In this document: positions 43,845 through 53,892 of the stretch, piece by piece
How the letters are laid out: each line of letters begins with the position of its first letter
Numbering within the stretch: position 1 is the first letter of the stretch
NCBI GenBank assembly: GCA_032622095.1
Contig: CP136061.1
Location: 238,624,609-238,688,608 of the forward strand
DNA length: 64,000 nt
Reading direction: 5' to 3'
Source: Siphonodentalium dalli
Lineage: Eukaryota > Mollusca > Scaphopoda > Gadilida > Siphonodentaliidae
Program-made: the position numbers and the translations under genes
Notes under the pieces: model-generated
What the model saw: only the letters and a program-made list of their open reading frames with translations
Told to the model about the DNA's origin: nothing
Database searches by the model: none

Positions 43845-44206
43845 AATACATGCAAGTCCACAATACAGTAATGCCCTAAATAATCGACTCCTTAACACCA
43901 GCAGAATTATGGGTAATTTTTCAGGATTTAATTAGTCGGAAAATACGAGAGCTTTCCGATGAATAGCAACAAGCCATATTTCCGACTAAATCCTGAAAAA
44001 TTACCCATAATTCTGTAGTGGTTAAGTAGTCGATTATTTAGGGCATTACTGTATGTCTTCAATATTCAAATAAGGAGAAGTAACTTCTTCCAATTTGAAA
44101 CATCTAGGCTGGTCCAAATGTTACCTGACCAGATATGAACTCTCCGTTGGTCAGGGCACTTAAACTTGTTAATCATTTGGTTTGCTCTTTTCTTGATGGA
44201 TCCAGT
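43845..44206 (+). repeat. Dispersed duplication, copy 1 (carries a family C insertion)
   Basis: AAGTCCACAA, then (beyond the MITE at 43866-44051) TGTCTTCAATATTCA, CAAATGTTACCTGACCAGAT, ACTTAAACTTGTTAATCATT and TTTGCTCTTTTCTTG correspond to 50790-50965. The duplication is ~150 bp without the MITE. Confidence 0.85.
43866..44051. mobile_element. Family C MITE with a paralogous empty site at 50.8 kb
   Basis: CAGTAATGCCC to GGGCATTACTG between TA dinucleotides; the central fold is partly deleted. The second copy of the flanking duplication reads CCACAA-TG-TGTCTTC without any insert. This confirms the element's ends and its two-base target. Confidence 0.93.
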
Positions 44207-44600
44207 TCAGATCATCCAAACACAGTGGAAATGACAACTTTAAATTAATAAATAATGATACAGCACCGCTTTGCTGTACCAGCATCATAGCTATTCAGCA
44301 GTAGCCACTGGCATCATAGCAAATTTGCAATACCACTTAACCAGGGTGTACTCTTCATGTACAGTAGGCATGTGTAGATATCATAATAGAGACCTTTCGC
44401 TCTTCACGTTTACAATTACGAATACAGATAGCTACATGTATTCGTAGTCGTAAGTCTATCCGTATGGCCAAAAAGTCCTTTCACAAAACGACCATGCGTA
44501 AGAGTTTTGACGAACACGTACCATCATTATTTTGTACCACTTTTAGAACTCAAAAGCGTGTGTTTGGTATAGTCCCTTAATACTTCACTTATCGTCTCAT

Positions 44601-45080
44601 TTGCAACAATTCGATAATCATGACCTGTGTATTGTCACTAATTCTACCAGTCACAACATACGACCCGGGATTCTCGTGATATATTGTGGCAATACAGGTA
44701 TAAATGTCAGGTCATATGTGGTGGAAATTCAGTTTGTTGTTATCATGGATGACCTGATAGACGTTTATGCTGATGGGGGAAGAGGGGTTCCTGAATTTGG
44801 ACCTCACGTCTCACATCAACCACGACTCCACCACTTCAAGACCCTTCCAGTCTGCAATTTGATTTCAATGCGATTTTCCGCTGCACAGGCCTATCACCTC
44901 TTTGGGTTTAGGAAATCCGACATAAGGTTGATGTGCTCGCTGATGTGCATCACTTCTGATTTGGTACTACCAAATCCAAACAAAGTCGACACGGTAGAAG
45001 CGATGTGCATCAAGTGGCTTTTTTGTGTCAGATATTTGACAAACCGGCAAAATTTCGTTGAACAAAATATTGATAAATAA
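44601..45080 (+). pseudogene. Harbinger-like transposase N-terminal fragment
   Basis: This is the longest frame of the window (159 codons). Residues ~98-150 read FGFRKSDIRLMCSLM, then VLPNPNKVDTVEAMCI and CVRYLTNRQ. These fit the N-terminal pattern F(R)FRKxDIxxLxxxLxIP...xxxxKVxGxEALCIxLxRLxYPNR of PIF/Harbinger and HARBI1-like transposases. The first ~45 residues probably precede the real coding start. The frame stops where the FGRS-type segment and the DDE domain should follow, so only a remnant is left. A minus-strand frame overlapping it (44894-45136) is a shadow. Confidence 0.62.
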
Positions 45081-45177
45081 CAGGTTTTGGGCAATTTTAT
45101 ACTATAGTTGACTGTGGTTAGCATTAATTTGGGCAATTACTCGATTCGGATAACAGAATTTGTGCGAGTTGTGTTTT

Positions 45178-45970
45178 TATACCCCCTGCAACGAAGTTAG
45201 GGGGGGTATACTGGAGTCCGTCGTTTGTCGTCTGTCGTCCGTCCGTCGTCCGTCCGTGGACACAAATTTGTCCGGAATTTTTCTCAGTCGTTTTTTTTAT
45301 AAATTTCCGTGAAACTTGGCACAGACATCAACCACCATGGAAACCTGTGCACCTGCGATTATGACGTCTGTCAGACTTTTTTTTTGGAGTTATCCCCCCT
45401 TTTTCGACTTAGAAAATTTTCGCAACATGTATACTTTTGTCCGAGCTTTTATTCCTACATTTTTCGGTCAATTTTTTTAAAACGTGCCACAGATATTTAG
45501 TAGCATGGGAACTTGTGCACCTGTGATTATGACGTCTGTTCAACATTTTTTGGTGGAGTTATCCCCCTTTTTCGACTTAGAAACTTTTTTTGCAACATGC
45601 ATAATTTTGTCCAAGCTTTTATTCCTACATTTTTCGGTCAATGTTTTTTAATCTTGGCACTGATATTTAGTACCATGGGAACCTGTGCACCTGCGATTAT
45701 GACGTCTGTCCGACTTTTTTATGTGGAGTTATTCCCCTTTTTCGACTTAGAAATATTTTCGCAACATACATAATTTTGTCCAAGCTTTTATTCCTACATT
45801 TTTCTGTCAATAGGTTTAAGATTAGGGTTATGGTTGTACACCTGCAATGGGAACTGTTATTTTATTATTTTAACTAAATGTTTACTGACATCAGCTGACA
45901 TGTGAAACATCTTAGTATTTTAAAAACAGGGGGGTATCCGTAGTTCCATTGGGACAGTCACACCTCTAGT
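45178..45970 (-). mobile_element. Pearl-like (Helentron-associated) element with three core repeats
   Basis: A hairpin end (TACCCCCTGCAACGAAGTTA with GGGGGGGTA, 45179-45210) is followed by (GTCC)n at ~45236-45262. Core repeats are anchored by CATGGNAACNTGTGCACCTG at 45341, 45506 and 45674 (period ~165-168), and then comes the tail TGGGACAGTCACACCTCTAG. It shares all parts with 6838-7592 and has fewer losses at the tail. Confidence 0.78.
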
Positions 45971-46503
45971 TAAAATTTAAAATAAATGCAAACGAACAAA
46001 CCTAACAGAGACTGCTGAGCCGGTGGTGCTGAGTCGGTGGGTGTGCCAAATATTCTTTTAGTATTAAACACCAAATCCATGTCAGACAGCCGTGTATTTA
46101 TTGGCGACTGGTTTCATATATAGTGCGCTTCTATTACTGCAAAGTTTTGTATCGCAGCCAGCGATGACTATCCGTTGTCAATAGCGATCTTATTTCGCGG
46201 GAAGATCGAGATTCACGACGACGAGTAGAGTGATTGCCAATCTTAACAGCACACCGAGGTCGTAGCTCAATATACAACTGGATGGTTTACATGATATACA
46301 TATACAGTCTCGAACGGAGTAATGTGATATATTGCAGAAAATAAATTTCAGGTGTTTTTTGAGCTTATTAGAAACCATGAAATCGTAACCGTTATTACGG
46401 ATAGTAAAATACGACAACGATTAGAAAGTACACAAATGTCGGTGACGTAGTACCCTATCCGTATCCGTAATCGTAAATGTGAGTTTTGCGAAAGGTCTCT
46501 ATT

Positions 46504-46905
46504 AAAAGCATCCGATATGTGATGAAACACTAAAGACATTGTGGGATATTCTACTAATGAATTCAACAAACAGCATTTTACTATTATGGCTGTTTGTGAG
46601 CAGGTTACTAATTTTACCACCATGACTGAAGGAAATGGTGGGTATACTGGACTATATACATGTCTCCCATCATATGTCTGTCCGCCTTGGCAGATATCTC
46701 AACCACTGGTTATCGGATCTCAATGAAATTTGGTATGTATGTTCACTGCTATGAGGACATTCAATAGAGTGTTCAATCGTTTTGTTCAGGTGTTCTGTTC
46801 TAGAGTTATTCATCTTTGTTCATCTGAAAATGCAGATTTGTTTTGTCCCTCTGCCTGAGTATCTCACCCATGGGTTATAGGAATGCCCACACCAGGTGGT
46901 ATGCA
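46504..46905. repeat. Possible pearl-related fragment
   Basis: GGGTATACTGGACTATATAC, TATGTCTGTCCGCC and CTCAATGAAATTTGGTATG at 46637-46740 follow the order seen after the hairpin of pearl-like elements, with the ACGG tract nearly absent. A weaker second unit lies at 46800-46880. No other feature is seen. Confidence 0.35.
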
Positions 46906-46913
46906 AGCCTTGA

Positions 46914-47157
46914 AATAGTGTGTCTGTCATTTGCAGAATGAGGTCCCCAGAGGGTGTATTTAGTGATGCTACCCCACATAGCGGGCTAGCATCACCAAAT
47001 TCACCCTCTGGTGACTTCATTCTGCTTACACCTCATCAGAATGAGGTCCCCAGAGGGTGAATTTGGTGATGCTAGCCAACTATGCGGGGTAGCATCACTA
47101 AATTCACCCTCTGGGGACCTCATTCTGCAAATGACAGACACACTATTTCAAGGCTTG
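46914..47157. mobile_element. Family A hAT-like MITE, short form with perfect 8-bp TSD
   Basis: CAAGCCTTGAAATAGTGTG to CACTATTTCAAGGCTTG, 244 bp. The octamer GTGGTATG is duplicated at 46906-46913 and 47158-47165. Confidence 0.95.
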
Positions 47158-47165
47158 GTGGTATG

Positions 47166-47639
47166 CCACATGGGGTATGCACCAGGTGACAGCCCAGCTC
47201 TTGTTATCAAAGGGTTAAGGCTGAATAGATGTAGTCATGACCAATATTGGGTGAGACAGACTCTGCATGGGTTTTGCTAAATGGACCAAACCTTGATTAT
47301 ATGCACTGTCAGTAACAGTAACTATGAGTTCTCAGGTGACAAAACAAAAAATGTGAACACCTCATTCTATTACTACATTTGGGTATTATGTGACAAGAAT
47401 AATTAGTCAATATTATGCGCATATATTTGGTTATGTAAGTGATCTGGTAACAATTTCTGATTGCAAATACTACAGAATGTATGTGTTCACGTCTCTCCTG
47501 TCAGGAACAGGAGCATCACAATTATCATATTTCATGATTGATTATTTTTAAATAATCAACTATCGTCACAGGGACATTCAGGTTCATATATATAGACATA
47601 TGAGAATAATTTTAATTATTGTTTCATTCACTGTTGTAA
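47166..47639. other. No recognisable feature
   Basis: An isolated TCAAAGGGTTAAGG at 47206 looks like a TTAA-element end but I found no partner. Otherwise nothing is seen. Confidence 0.5.
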
Positions 47640-47869
47640 AATACAGCCCTGTGGTTAGCGTGCCCCACTTGTAATGAGTTCACCTACTGACTTATAATGA
47701 GTTCACCTACCGCTGGAGGGTTATCGAATCTCCCCCAACAGTGGCTTCATTAAACATGTGTGGCTGTAGAGTCACACACTGTTCAAATATCCTACCAAGT
47801 TGTGACCCTTGAGCAAGGTCACTCATACTGCGATGGCTTTGTTGTACCTAGATGCATAATAGGTACATA
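47640..47869 (+). mobile_element. tRNA-derived SINE, second copy
   Basis: An A-box-like TGGTTAGCGTG (47652-47662), a B-box-like GGGTTATCGAATCTCC (~47718-47733) and the shared motif CCCTTGAGCAAGG (47806-47818) are in SINE order. A 24-25-bp tandem duplication (TAATGAGTTCACCTAC, at ~47672 and ~47696) lengthens the head. A family C MITE sits at the 3' end. Confidence 0.7.
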
Positions 47870-48084
47870 CAGTAATGCCCTAATTAATCGACTCCATAAC
47901 CACAGCAGAATTATGGGTAATTTTTCAGGATTTAGTCGGAAATATGGCTTGTTGCCATTCATCGGAAAGCTCTCAGTGAGAGCTTTCCGATGAATGCCAA
48001 CAAGCCATATTTCCAACTAAATCCTGAAAAATTACCCATAATTCTGCTGTGGTTATGGAGTCGATTAAATTTAGGGCATTACTG
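47870..48084. mobile_element. Family C TA-flanked palindromic MITE, arm-matched variant
   Basis: A full palindrome lies between TA dinucleotides. Both arms carry the same departure from the family: CTCCATAACC on the left and GGTTATGGAG on the right, where other copies have CTCCTTAACC and GGTTAAGGAG. Confidence 0.93.
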
Positions 48085-48130
48085 TAGCATGTTGGGCAAG
48101 CGAAATTTCATATGGTTAGGTGTGATTATG

Positions 48131-48754
48131 CAGGGTTTCCGCCAGGGGAAAATAAATGAGGCTGTATTGGGTAAATATATAACGTGATGGGACATATTGG
48201 GACGACAATGATTCGTTCAGTCGGGAGAAAAAGTTTGTATTTATCACTGAAAAGTAGTCATTTCCGAGCACCTGAAATACTCATAAAGCAACCCAAAGCT
48301 ATGTATATTATGCAAGCTGATCATTTCCGTGGGTACATTAATTCTGTTGATGGTACCCAGAGCATTGATAATGAAATTACACTGGTGAGACCACTGTCTG
48401 ATTAAAATAAATGAACAAGCTAGGAGTTACAGTGCTTATAAATTGATAAGATTCCGACAGGCGGACAGGTATATTCAAACACTAAAAAGTGTTTATGCAT
48501 TGACCAATAATGCGTAGCAAGGGAAATTGAATTAAGTATTGCCAAAAATGTCAACAGGTAGCTTCCATGAAAATGAAACCGAAAGGATATATTTGGTCAT
48601 AAATTTTATGTTTAACCCTCAAACTCCAGTTGCGGTCAGATTCTTTTTACGATAGATTGCTATTGACTTTAGGTACATATATGTCTCAAACATATCATCA
48701 GCGAGGGAAATGAGGCTGTTACACGGATGCTGAGCTGTAGTAACGGAAACCCTG
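48131..48754. mobile_element. Possible 624-bp hAT-like element with CAGGGTTTCCG ends
   Basis: CAGGGTTTCCG at the left and CGGAAACCCTG at the right form an 11-bp perfect TIR of the CAGGG type common among hAT elements. AATGAGGCTGT occurs next to both ends in direct orientation. The flanks GATTATG and GATTACATG may be a decayed TSD. The internal 73-codon frame (48184-48405) is not recognised. Confidence 0.5.
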
Positions 48755-48853
48755 GATTACATGTATGTATGTGTGCATGTCTCGCCACTCTAGTGAAGCG
48801 CCTGTAAAATGAAGCACGCATTTAAGACTGGGCATTTCTCAACAACTGAGATG

Positions 48854-48965
48854 CAGTAATGCCCTAAATAATCGACTCCTTAACCACAGCAGAATGATGG
48901 GTAACTTTTCAGGATTTAGTCAGAAATATGGCTTGTTGCCATTCATCGGAAAACTCTCCCCGAGT
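48854..48965. repeat. Family C MITE truncated at the centre
   Basis: The left arm from CAGTAATGCCC to GGAAAACTCTCC is intact; the right arm is absent. Confidence 0.87.
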
Positions 48966-49518
48966 TAATGGTCTCATAACATTTGAATGTGACAATCTTA
49001 CCCAAACTCACATGACTTCTATATGTGCAAAAATGGCAACCAAACAATCTTTCGCGAATTAAACTATAATTTATTCACAACAGACAATCATTTATTGTGC
49101 ACAACAAACATTTAATCTGGTGTTTTATTTATTTTCAAAACTAAAAGCAGAATATTGTATGCAATACAGTTTAGCGTTAAACATCCAAGTGAGGCCATGA
49201 CGTCACAAACAAAAAGGGAGATAATATTTCTTCCAAAATGGCAGTGTCAAGATACCTGCGTAATTGCTTGCACGGGTTAGTTTGAGACGCCATTAGTCAC
49301 CATATCTCCGCTCTTGTGTGGACATTTGCGCTGAAACTTTACACAAGAACAGAGATTAGCTTCCTTAATGCAAATGCCTGCTCATTATGTGATAGTTTTC
49401 TTTCCCTTTAAATCTATTGGATCTGGAGTGCAGCATATATATAGATGATAATGGAAAGTCCAAATCAGGGACCATCCCAGAGGGCGACTTGGGAGATATC
49501 ATCTCCTGAAATGTGTCA
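48966..49518. other. No recognisable feature
   Basis: AT-rich; a TGACGTCACAAAC segment at ~49199 is the only notable word. Confidence 0.5.
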
Positions 49519-49526
49519 CTTCTCCC

Positions 49527-49739
49527 CAAGCCTTGAAATAGGGTGTCTGTCATTTGCAGAATGAGGTCCCCAGAGGGTGAATTCACCCTCTGGGGACCTC
49601 ATTCTGCTTACACCTCAGCAGAATGAGGTTCCCAGAGGGTGAATTTGGTGATGCTAGCCCGCTATGCGGGGTAGCATCACTAAATTCACCCTCTGGGAAC
49701 CTCATTCTGCAAATGACAGACACACTATTTCAAGGCTTG
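49527..49739. mobile_element. Family A short MITE with perfect 8-bp TSD and a collapsed left arm
   Basis: The octamer CTTCTCCC is duplicated at 49519-49526 and 49740-49747. In the left arm the segment between the two GTGAATT/AATTCAC halves has been lost, giving CCAGAGGGTGAATTCACCCT. Total length is 213 bp instead of ~254. Confidence 0.95.
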
Positions 49740-49920
49740 CTTCTCCCTAATTTTATTCTACTATATGGAGAAGTGGCTTCTCTCTGATATACCAGTATAT
49801 GTACTGGCATATTACCAGACAGAATAATATAAGTAAATTTACTGATTTTAATGGTGTACTTACAAAGTATATACTCACTATAATGGTAGTATGAATGGGC
49901 TCTTGTATGGCATACCGGTG

Positions 49921-50053
49921 CAGTAATGTATATGACCCTTTAACCACAGCAGAATTATGGGAATTTTTTCAGGATTTAGTCGGAAATATGGCTTGCTGCC
50001 ATTCATTGGAAAGCTCTCGGTGACAGCTTTCCGATGAATGGCAACAAGCCATA
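49921..50053. repeat. Family C MITE, variant arm, truncated
   Basis: CAGTAATGTATATGACCCTT continues through a complete centre to GGCAACAAGCCATA and then stops. The changed arm resembles the right arm of the 7734-7953 copy. Confidence 0.82.
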
Positions 50054-50102
50054 GTACATGTAGGGTGTCACGATGTCTTCCTGATAACAGTTCTACTTCT
50101 CT

Positions 50103-50374
50103 TTAACCTTTCCATTACTACATCTTCCTGAAATTTTGCAAAAACCCTGTGCCAATGCATTCTCTTATATGGGGTGTCTCCCATGGGGTGCCTTGCATAT
50201 ATAAGTGAATGCATTGGCCTAAGAATATTTACCTCAACCTTGTACGCCAGTGCATTCTCTTATAAATATAAATGCTAGGCTCCCTATGGGAGACTTGCGT
50301 ATATTAGAGAAGGCACTGACACAGGATTTTTAATGCTGCACCAGCTCAGGTCCTGTCATGAACCTCAGTGTTAA
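50103..50374 (+). mobile_element. Family F TTAA MITE with hairpin cassette
   Basis: TTAA lies at both ends. Inside are cassette hairpins of the F subtype (GTCTCCCATGGGGTGCCT loop region) and the GCACCAGCTCAGGTCCTGTC end. The left end has drifted (TTAACCTTTCCATTAC). Confidence 0.75.
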
Positions 50375-50432
50375 AGTGATATGAAAACTCTGCTGTGGTT
50401 TTACAAACGGAATAATGAATAATGTCTAAATA

Positions 50433-50640
50433 TAGTAATGCCCTAAATAATCGACTCCTTAACCATGTGCCGCAGAATTATGGGTAACTTTTCAGGAAAT
50501 ATGGCTTGTTGCCATTCATTGGAAAGCTCTGAGAGAGCTTCCATGAATGGCAACAAGCCATATTTGTGACTAAATCCTGAAAAGTTACCCAAAATTCTGC
50601 TGTGCACATGTTAAGGTGTTGATTATTTAGGGCATTACTG
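50433..50640. mobile_element. Family C MITE with matched insertions in both arms
   Basis: TAGTAATGCCC (first base changed) to GGGCATTACTG. The left arm has AACCATGTGCCGCAG and the right arm TGTGCACATGTTAAG where other copies have AACCACAG and CTGTGGTTAAG, so both arms gained a related GTGC-type insert at the same place. Confidence 0.85.
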
Positions 50641-51361
50641 TGTAAGTTATTTTCATAAATTTGATATAGACAACAGTGTCATTGTTAGAGAGGAATTGCA
50701 CACAGTGAATATACTGTTGGTGTAATGGTACAGTCGATGTGGTTGGATTTTTCGACAAGCTTAATTCATTCTTCCAATGGGATGAAATGAAATACGTGTT
50801 AAAGTCCACAATGTGTCTTCAATATTCAGACAAGGAGAAGAAACCTATCCAAATTTGAAACCTCCAGGCTGATCCAAATGTTACTTCACCAGATATGAAC
50901 TCTGTTGGTCAGGGTACTTAAACTTGTTAATCATTTAGTTTGCTCTGTTCTTGTTGGATCTTGAATGCAAGCTGCAGCTTACCTCGACTAATTAGTCAGA
51001 CAGCCAGCTTCCTGTCTACGATCTGCTTGAGAGACTAAATATGCCCAATGGACATTTTCTATAAAGCATATGCCTCAAGTCAGTCTATTTGTTGATTGGC
51101 TATTATCAAGTTCCATACAGTAGCAATGTTGTTACATCACTTTGGCTCTTCAGATTACATGATCAATGCAGGTTATTGTGTTTGATTTTATTGGAAATCT
51201 ATATCCTCACATATGCAGTCAGGGGTCATGGAATATTTCAGAGGTCAAGTTAGATAAAATCGTGTGGAGACTCATTCTCCTTCTTTTGCCAGCCAGTGAC
51301 ATCCGCAGGCCTGACATATTTTTAAATGCAGCAGGAAGTGAATGGGGTGCAATTGCACGCC
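50641..51361. other. Dispersed duplication copy 2 (50790-50965), otherwise featureless
   Basis: The segment 50790-50965 pairs with 43845-44206 and is the empty-site copy (CCACAATGTGTCTTC). The rest shows only short unsupported frames. Confidence 0.7.
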
Positions 51362-51615
51362 CAAGCCTTGAAATAGGGTGTCTGTCATTTGCAGAATGAG
51401 GTCCCCAGAGGGTGAATTTAGTGATGCTACCCCGCATAGCGGGCTAGCATCACCAAATTCACCCTCTGGGAACCTCATTCTGCTGAGGTGTAAGCAGAAT
51501 GAGGTCCCCAGAGGGTGAATTTGGTGATGCTAGCCCGCTATGCGGGGTAGCATCACTAAATTCACCCTCTGGGGACCTCATTCTGCAAATGACAGACACC
51601 CTATTTCAAGGCTTG
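51362..51615. mobile_element. Family A short MITE with perfect 8-bp TSD
   Basis: A 254-bp near-perfect palindrome; octamer TGCACGCC duplicated at 51354-51361 and 51616-51623. It is the best-preserved copy and can serve as family reference. The overlapping ~70-codon frames on both strands are arm translations. Confidence 0.96.
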
Positions 51616-51808
51616 TGCACGCCTCGATTTCTGAAACCTAAAGGAATATGTATGAGATGTTTCAAGGAAGAACCCAACATTAACATTTACAAGTACAACC
51701 CTTAACCCTTTGATGTAAACATATTTTATTATTCCAAATAAATAGCCATACAGAATATATAACAATGATTTATCATAATTTGGTGGAATAATTGGATTTG
51801 GCATAACC

Positions 51809-52081
51809 TTAACCCTTTGATGAAGGGAGCTCCGCTGGTGCAGCATTAAAGATCCTGTGCCAGTGCATTTTCTTATATATGTGATAGGGAGACTCGCATA
51901 TTTAACAGACTGCACAGGCACAGGGTTTTTGCAAAGTTTCAGGAATATTGTTAGGCCAATGTATTCTCTTATACATGTATATATGCAAGGCTCACTATGG
52001 GAGATTCACATATATAAAATAATGCATTGGCACAGGGTTTTTTCGCAAAATTTCAGGAAGCTCCAGTCATGGAAGCGTTAA
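51809..52081 (+). mobile_element. Family F TTAA MITE with hairpin cassette
   Basis: TTAACCCTTTGATGAAGGGA at the left and CATGGAAGCGTTAA at the right, with eroded cassette hairpins. A second TTAACCCTTTGATG lies at ~51702 without a partner. Confidence 0.8.
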
Positions 52082-52091
52082 TTGGTTTCGC

Positions 52092-52199
52092 AGAGAGAGC
52101 TTTCCGATGAATGGCAATAAGCCATATTTCCGACTAAATCCTGAAAATTTACCCATGTTTCTGCTGTGGTTAAGGAGTCGATTATTTAGGGCATTACTG
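52092..52199. repeat. Family C MITE, right half only
   Basis: From the central AGAGAGCTTTCCGATG to GGGCATTACTG before TA. The left half is missing; the family F end lies 10 bp away. Confidence 0.85.
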
Positions 52200-52275
52200 T
52201 ATCTGTATAATCTGTAATCCAAAGTTTGTCATGACAATGAACCAAGATCCAATTTTTTAGCCTACACAATTTAAT

Positions 52276-52528
52276 TTAACCCTTTGAGTGCCAGGTCCGA
52301 TTTTTGTATCAACCCATATACCCTGTGCCAATGCATTCTCTTATATATGCGAGTCGACCATAGGTCGCCTCGCATATATAAGAGAATGCATTGGCTTAAC
52401 ATTTGTTTTTTTTTTAAACAATTTTTTACAATTTTTTACAATTTTAATATATTTTATTATATTCTTTAACAGACTTATTGTGTAGGTTTAGGGCCGATAA
52501 TATCGGCCCCTGGCACTCAAAGGGTTAA
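52276..52528 (+). mobile_element. Family D' TTAA MITE carrying one cassette hairpin
   Basis: TTAACCCTTTGAGTGCCAGG to CCTGGCACTCAAAGGGTTAA, closely matching 13289-13538, including the T-rich spacer and GTGTAGGTTTAGGGCCGAT. Confidence 0.93.
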
Positions 52529-52595
52529 AGAGCTCTGTTAGTATGAACATGCTATTAGTATTTCTCGGCTAATGCCCAATTCAGAAAAGAAAGAG

Positions 52596-52873
52596 TTAAC
52601 CCTTCCATGACTGGAGCTTCCTGAAATTTTGCGAAAACCCTGTGCCAATGCATTCACTGATAAATACGAGTCTCCTGTAGGGAGCCTCGCATACATGTAT
52701 ACATGTAGAAGAGAATGCATTGGCTTAACAATATTTACTTTGACCTTGTAAGCCAATGCATCTCTTTAATATATATGCAAGGCTCCCTGTGGGAGACTCG
52801 CATATAAAAGAGAATGCACTGGCACAGGATCTTTAATGCTGCACCAGCGCAGCTCCCGTCATGAAAGAGTTAA
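52596..52873 (+). mobile_element. Family F TTAA MITE with two cassette hairpins
   Basis: TTAACCCTTCCATGACTGGA at the left, CCCGTCATGAAAGAGTTAA at the right. Between them are two F-subtype hairpins and the ATATTTACTTTGACCTTGT spacer shared with 50.1 and 53.7 kb. Confidence 0.85.
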
Positions 52874-53201
52874 ATATAGTCGGTAAGGTATATGAGAAAA
52901 TGAATTCTCCAGGAAAAACACCAGTACAAAACTAATCCTTTGCTATGTGGTCAACGCGTTTCGATTATTGTAAATCCTCGTTCAGGACCAAATGTGGTTT
53001 GTGAAAAAGTATGGATTACCTCGCCTTTATATAGTCTGTGTGGGGAGAAGCTTCGTTGTGATTGGCTATTGCCATATATGGTTATCATGTGTGGAATGGT
53101 TCTCACATGGTTCTCATTTCGTTTTCATAATGGTTCTCATGTGTGGGATAGATGGTTCTCATGTGTGGGACGGTTCTCATATGGTTAAATATAGTCGGTA
53201 A
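52870..53201 (+). repeat. 18-bp direct repeat enclosing a GGTTCTCAT tandem
   Basis: TTAAATATAGTCGGTAAG occurs exactly at 52870-52887 and 53184-53201. The interval contains ACGCGTTTCGATTATTG and, at ~53097-53183, five GGTTCTCA(T/C) units with GTGTGGGA. The repeat could mark an insertion or a slipped duplication. Confidence 0.75.
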
Positions 53202-53653
53202 GAAAACCTGAGTCACAAATATTAGTTTGTTTTGGTCTTCAGAGAAGGGCAATTTGCATTAGCAGGATTCACAGGAGATAAATCAGAGGAAGAACCAGAC
53301 AGCTATATAACTCTTATGTATTTTATTCAGTTTTCCAACCACTGAACCAAATCACTACAAATGCATTCCCATCAGGATAAAATCAACCAATTAATTATGA
53401 GCTAAATAGCTTGAAACCTCAAAGGACCCAAGTCCACATAAATATTGTAATGATGCTGAATGTGAGCACTTTCACTTAAGATTGTTGCCATGAAATGCTG
53501 TTCAATGGCCATTAACCCTTTGTAGTCGTTCAATACTAAATACTCATTGATGAGTAGTTCCCTTAGGAAATGTTCAGATAATAAGTTCAACAAATGACCA
53601 TGATGAGCTTATTATCTGAACATATCCACTAATTAATAGAAATCATTATTCAC
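53202..53653. other. No recognisable feature
   Basis: A lone TTAACCCTTTGTAGTCG at ~53515 resembles a TTAA-element end; no partner found. Confidence 0.5.
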
Positions 53654-53892
53654 TTAACCAGTATATCTTCTGACATTTTGTGAAAACCCTGTGCCAATTC
53701 ATCCTCTAAAATACTAGTATGCGAGTCTCCCATAGGGAGCCTCACATATATAAGAGAATACATGGCCTAACAATATTTATCTTGACCTTGTTAGCTAGTG
53801 CATTTGCTTATATATGTGAGGCCCCCTATGGGAGACTCGCATATATAAGAGAATGCATTGGCACAGGGTCTTTAATTCTGCACCAGGGTTAA
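53654..53892 (+). mobile_element. Family F TTAA MITE with hairpin cassette
   Basis: TTAA at both ends (53654, 53889), hairpins with GTCTCCCATAGGGAGCCTC and the ATATTTATCTTGACCTTGTT spacer. The ends are drifted relative to other F copies. Confidence 0.75.

Larger units (their letters stand above)
44385..46503 (+). mobile_element. Harbinger-like transposon, 2.1 kb, with a pearl-like element inside
   Basis: Ends AATAGAGACCTTTCGC and its inverse continue for ~57 bp with mismatches (TTTAC(A/G)ATTACG(A/G)ATAC(A/G)GATA). With TAGAGACC as the first bases, the flanking triplets are TAA and TTA, compatible with a mutated TWA target duplication of PIF/Harbinger elements. The transposase fragment at 44601-45080 supports the class. 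The right half is occupied by the pearl-like copy at 45178-45970. No DDE catalytic segment was found. Confidence 0.68.

Noticed and set aside
51272-51705. Recurrent 60-100-codon frames starting MRSPEGEFGDAS or ending SPSGDLILQM, found at more than a dozen places on both strands
   Set aside because: They are translations of the palindromic arms of the family A MITE. The same peptide appears in both directions because the DNA is an inverted repeat.
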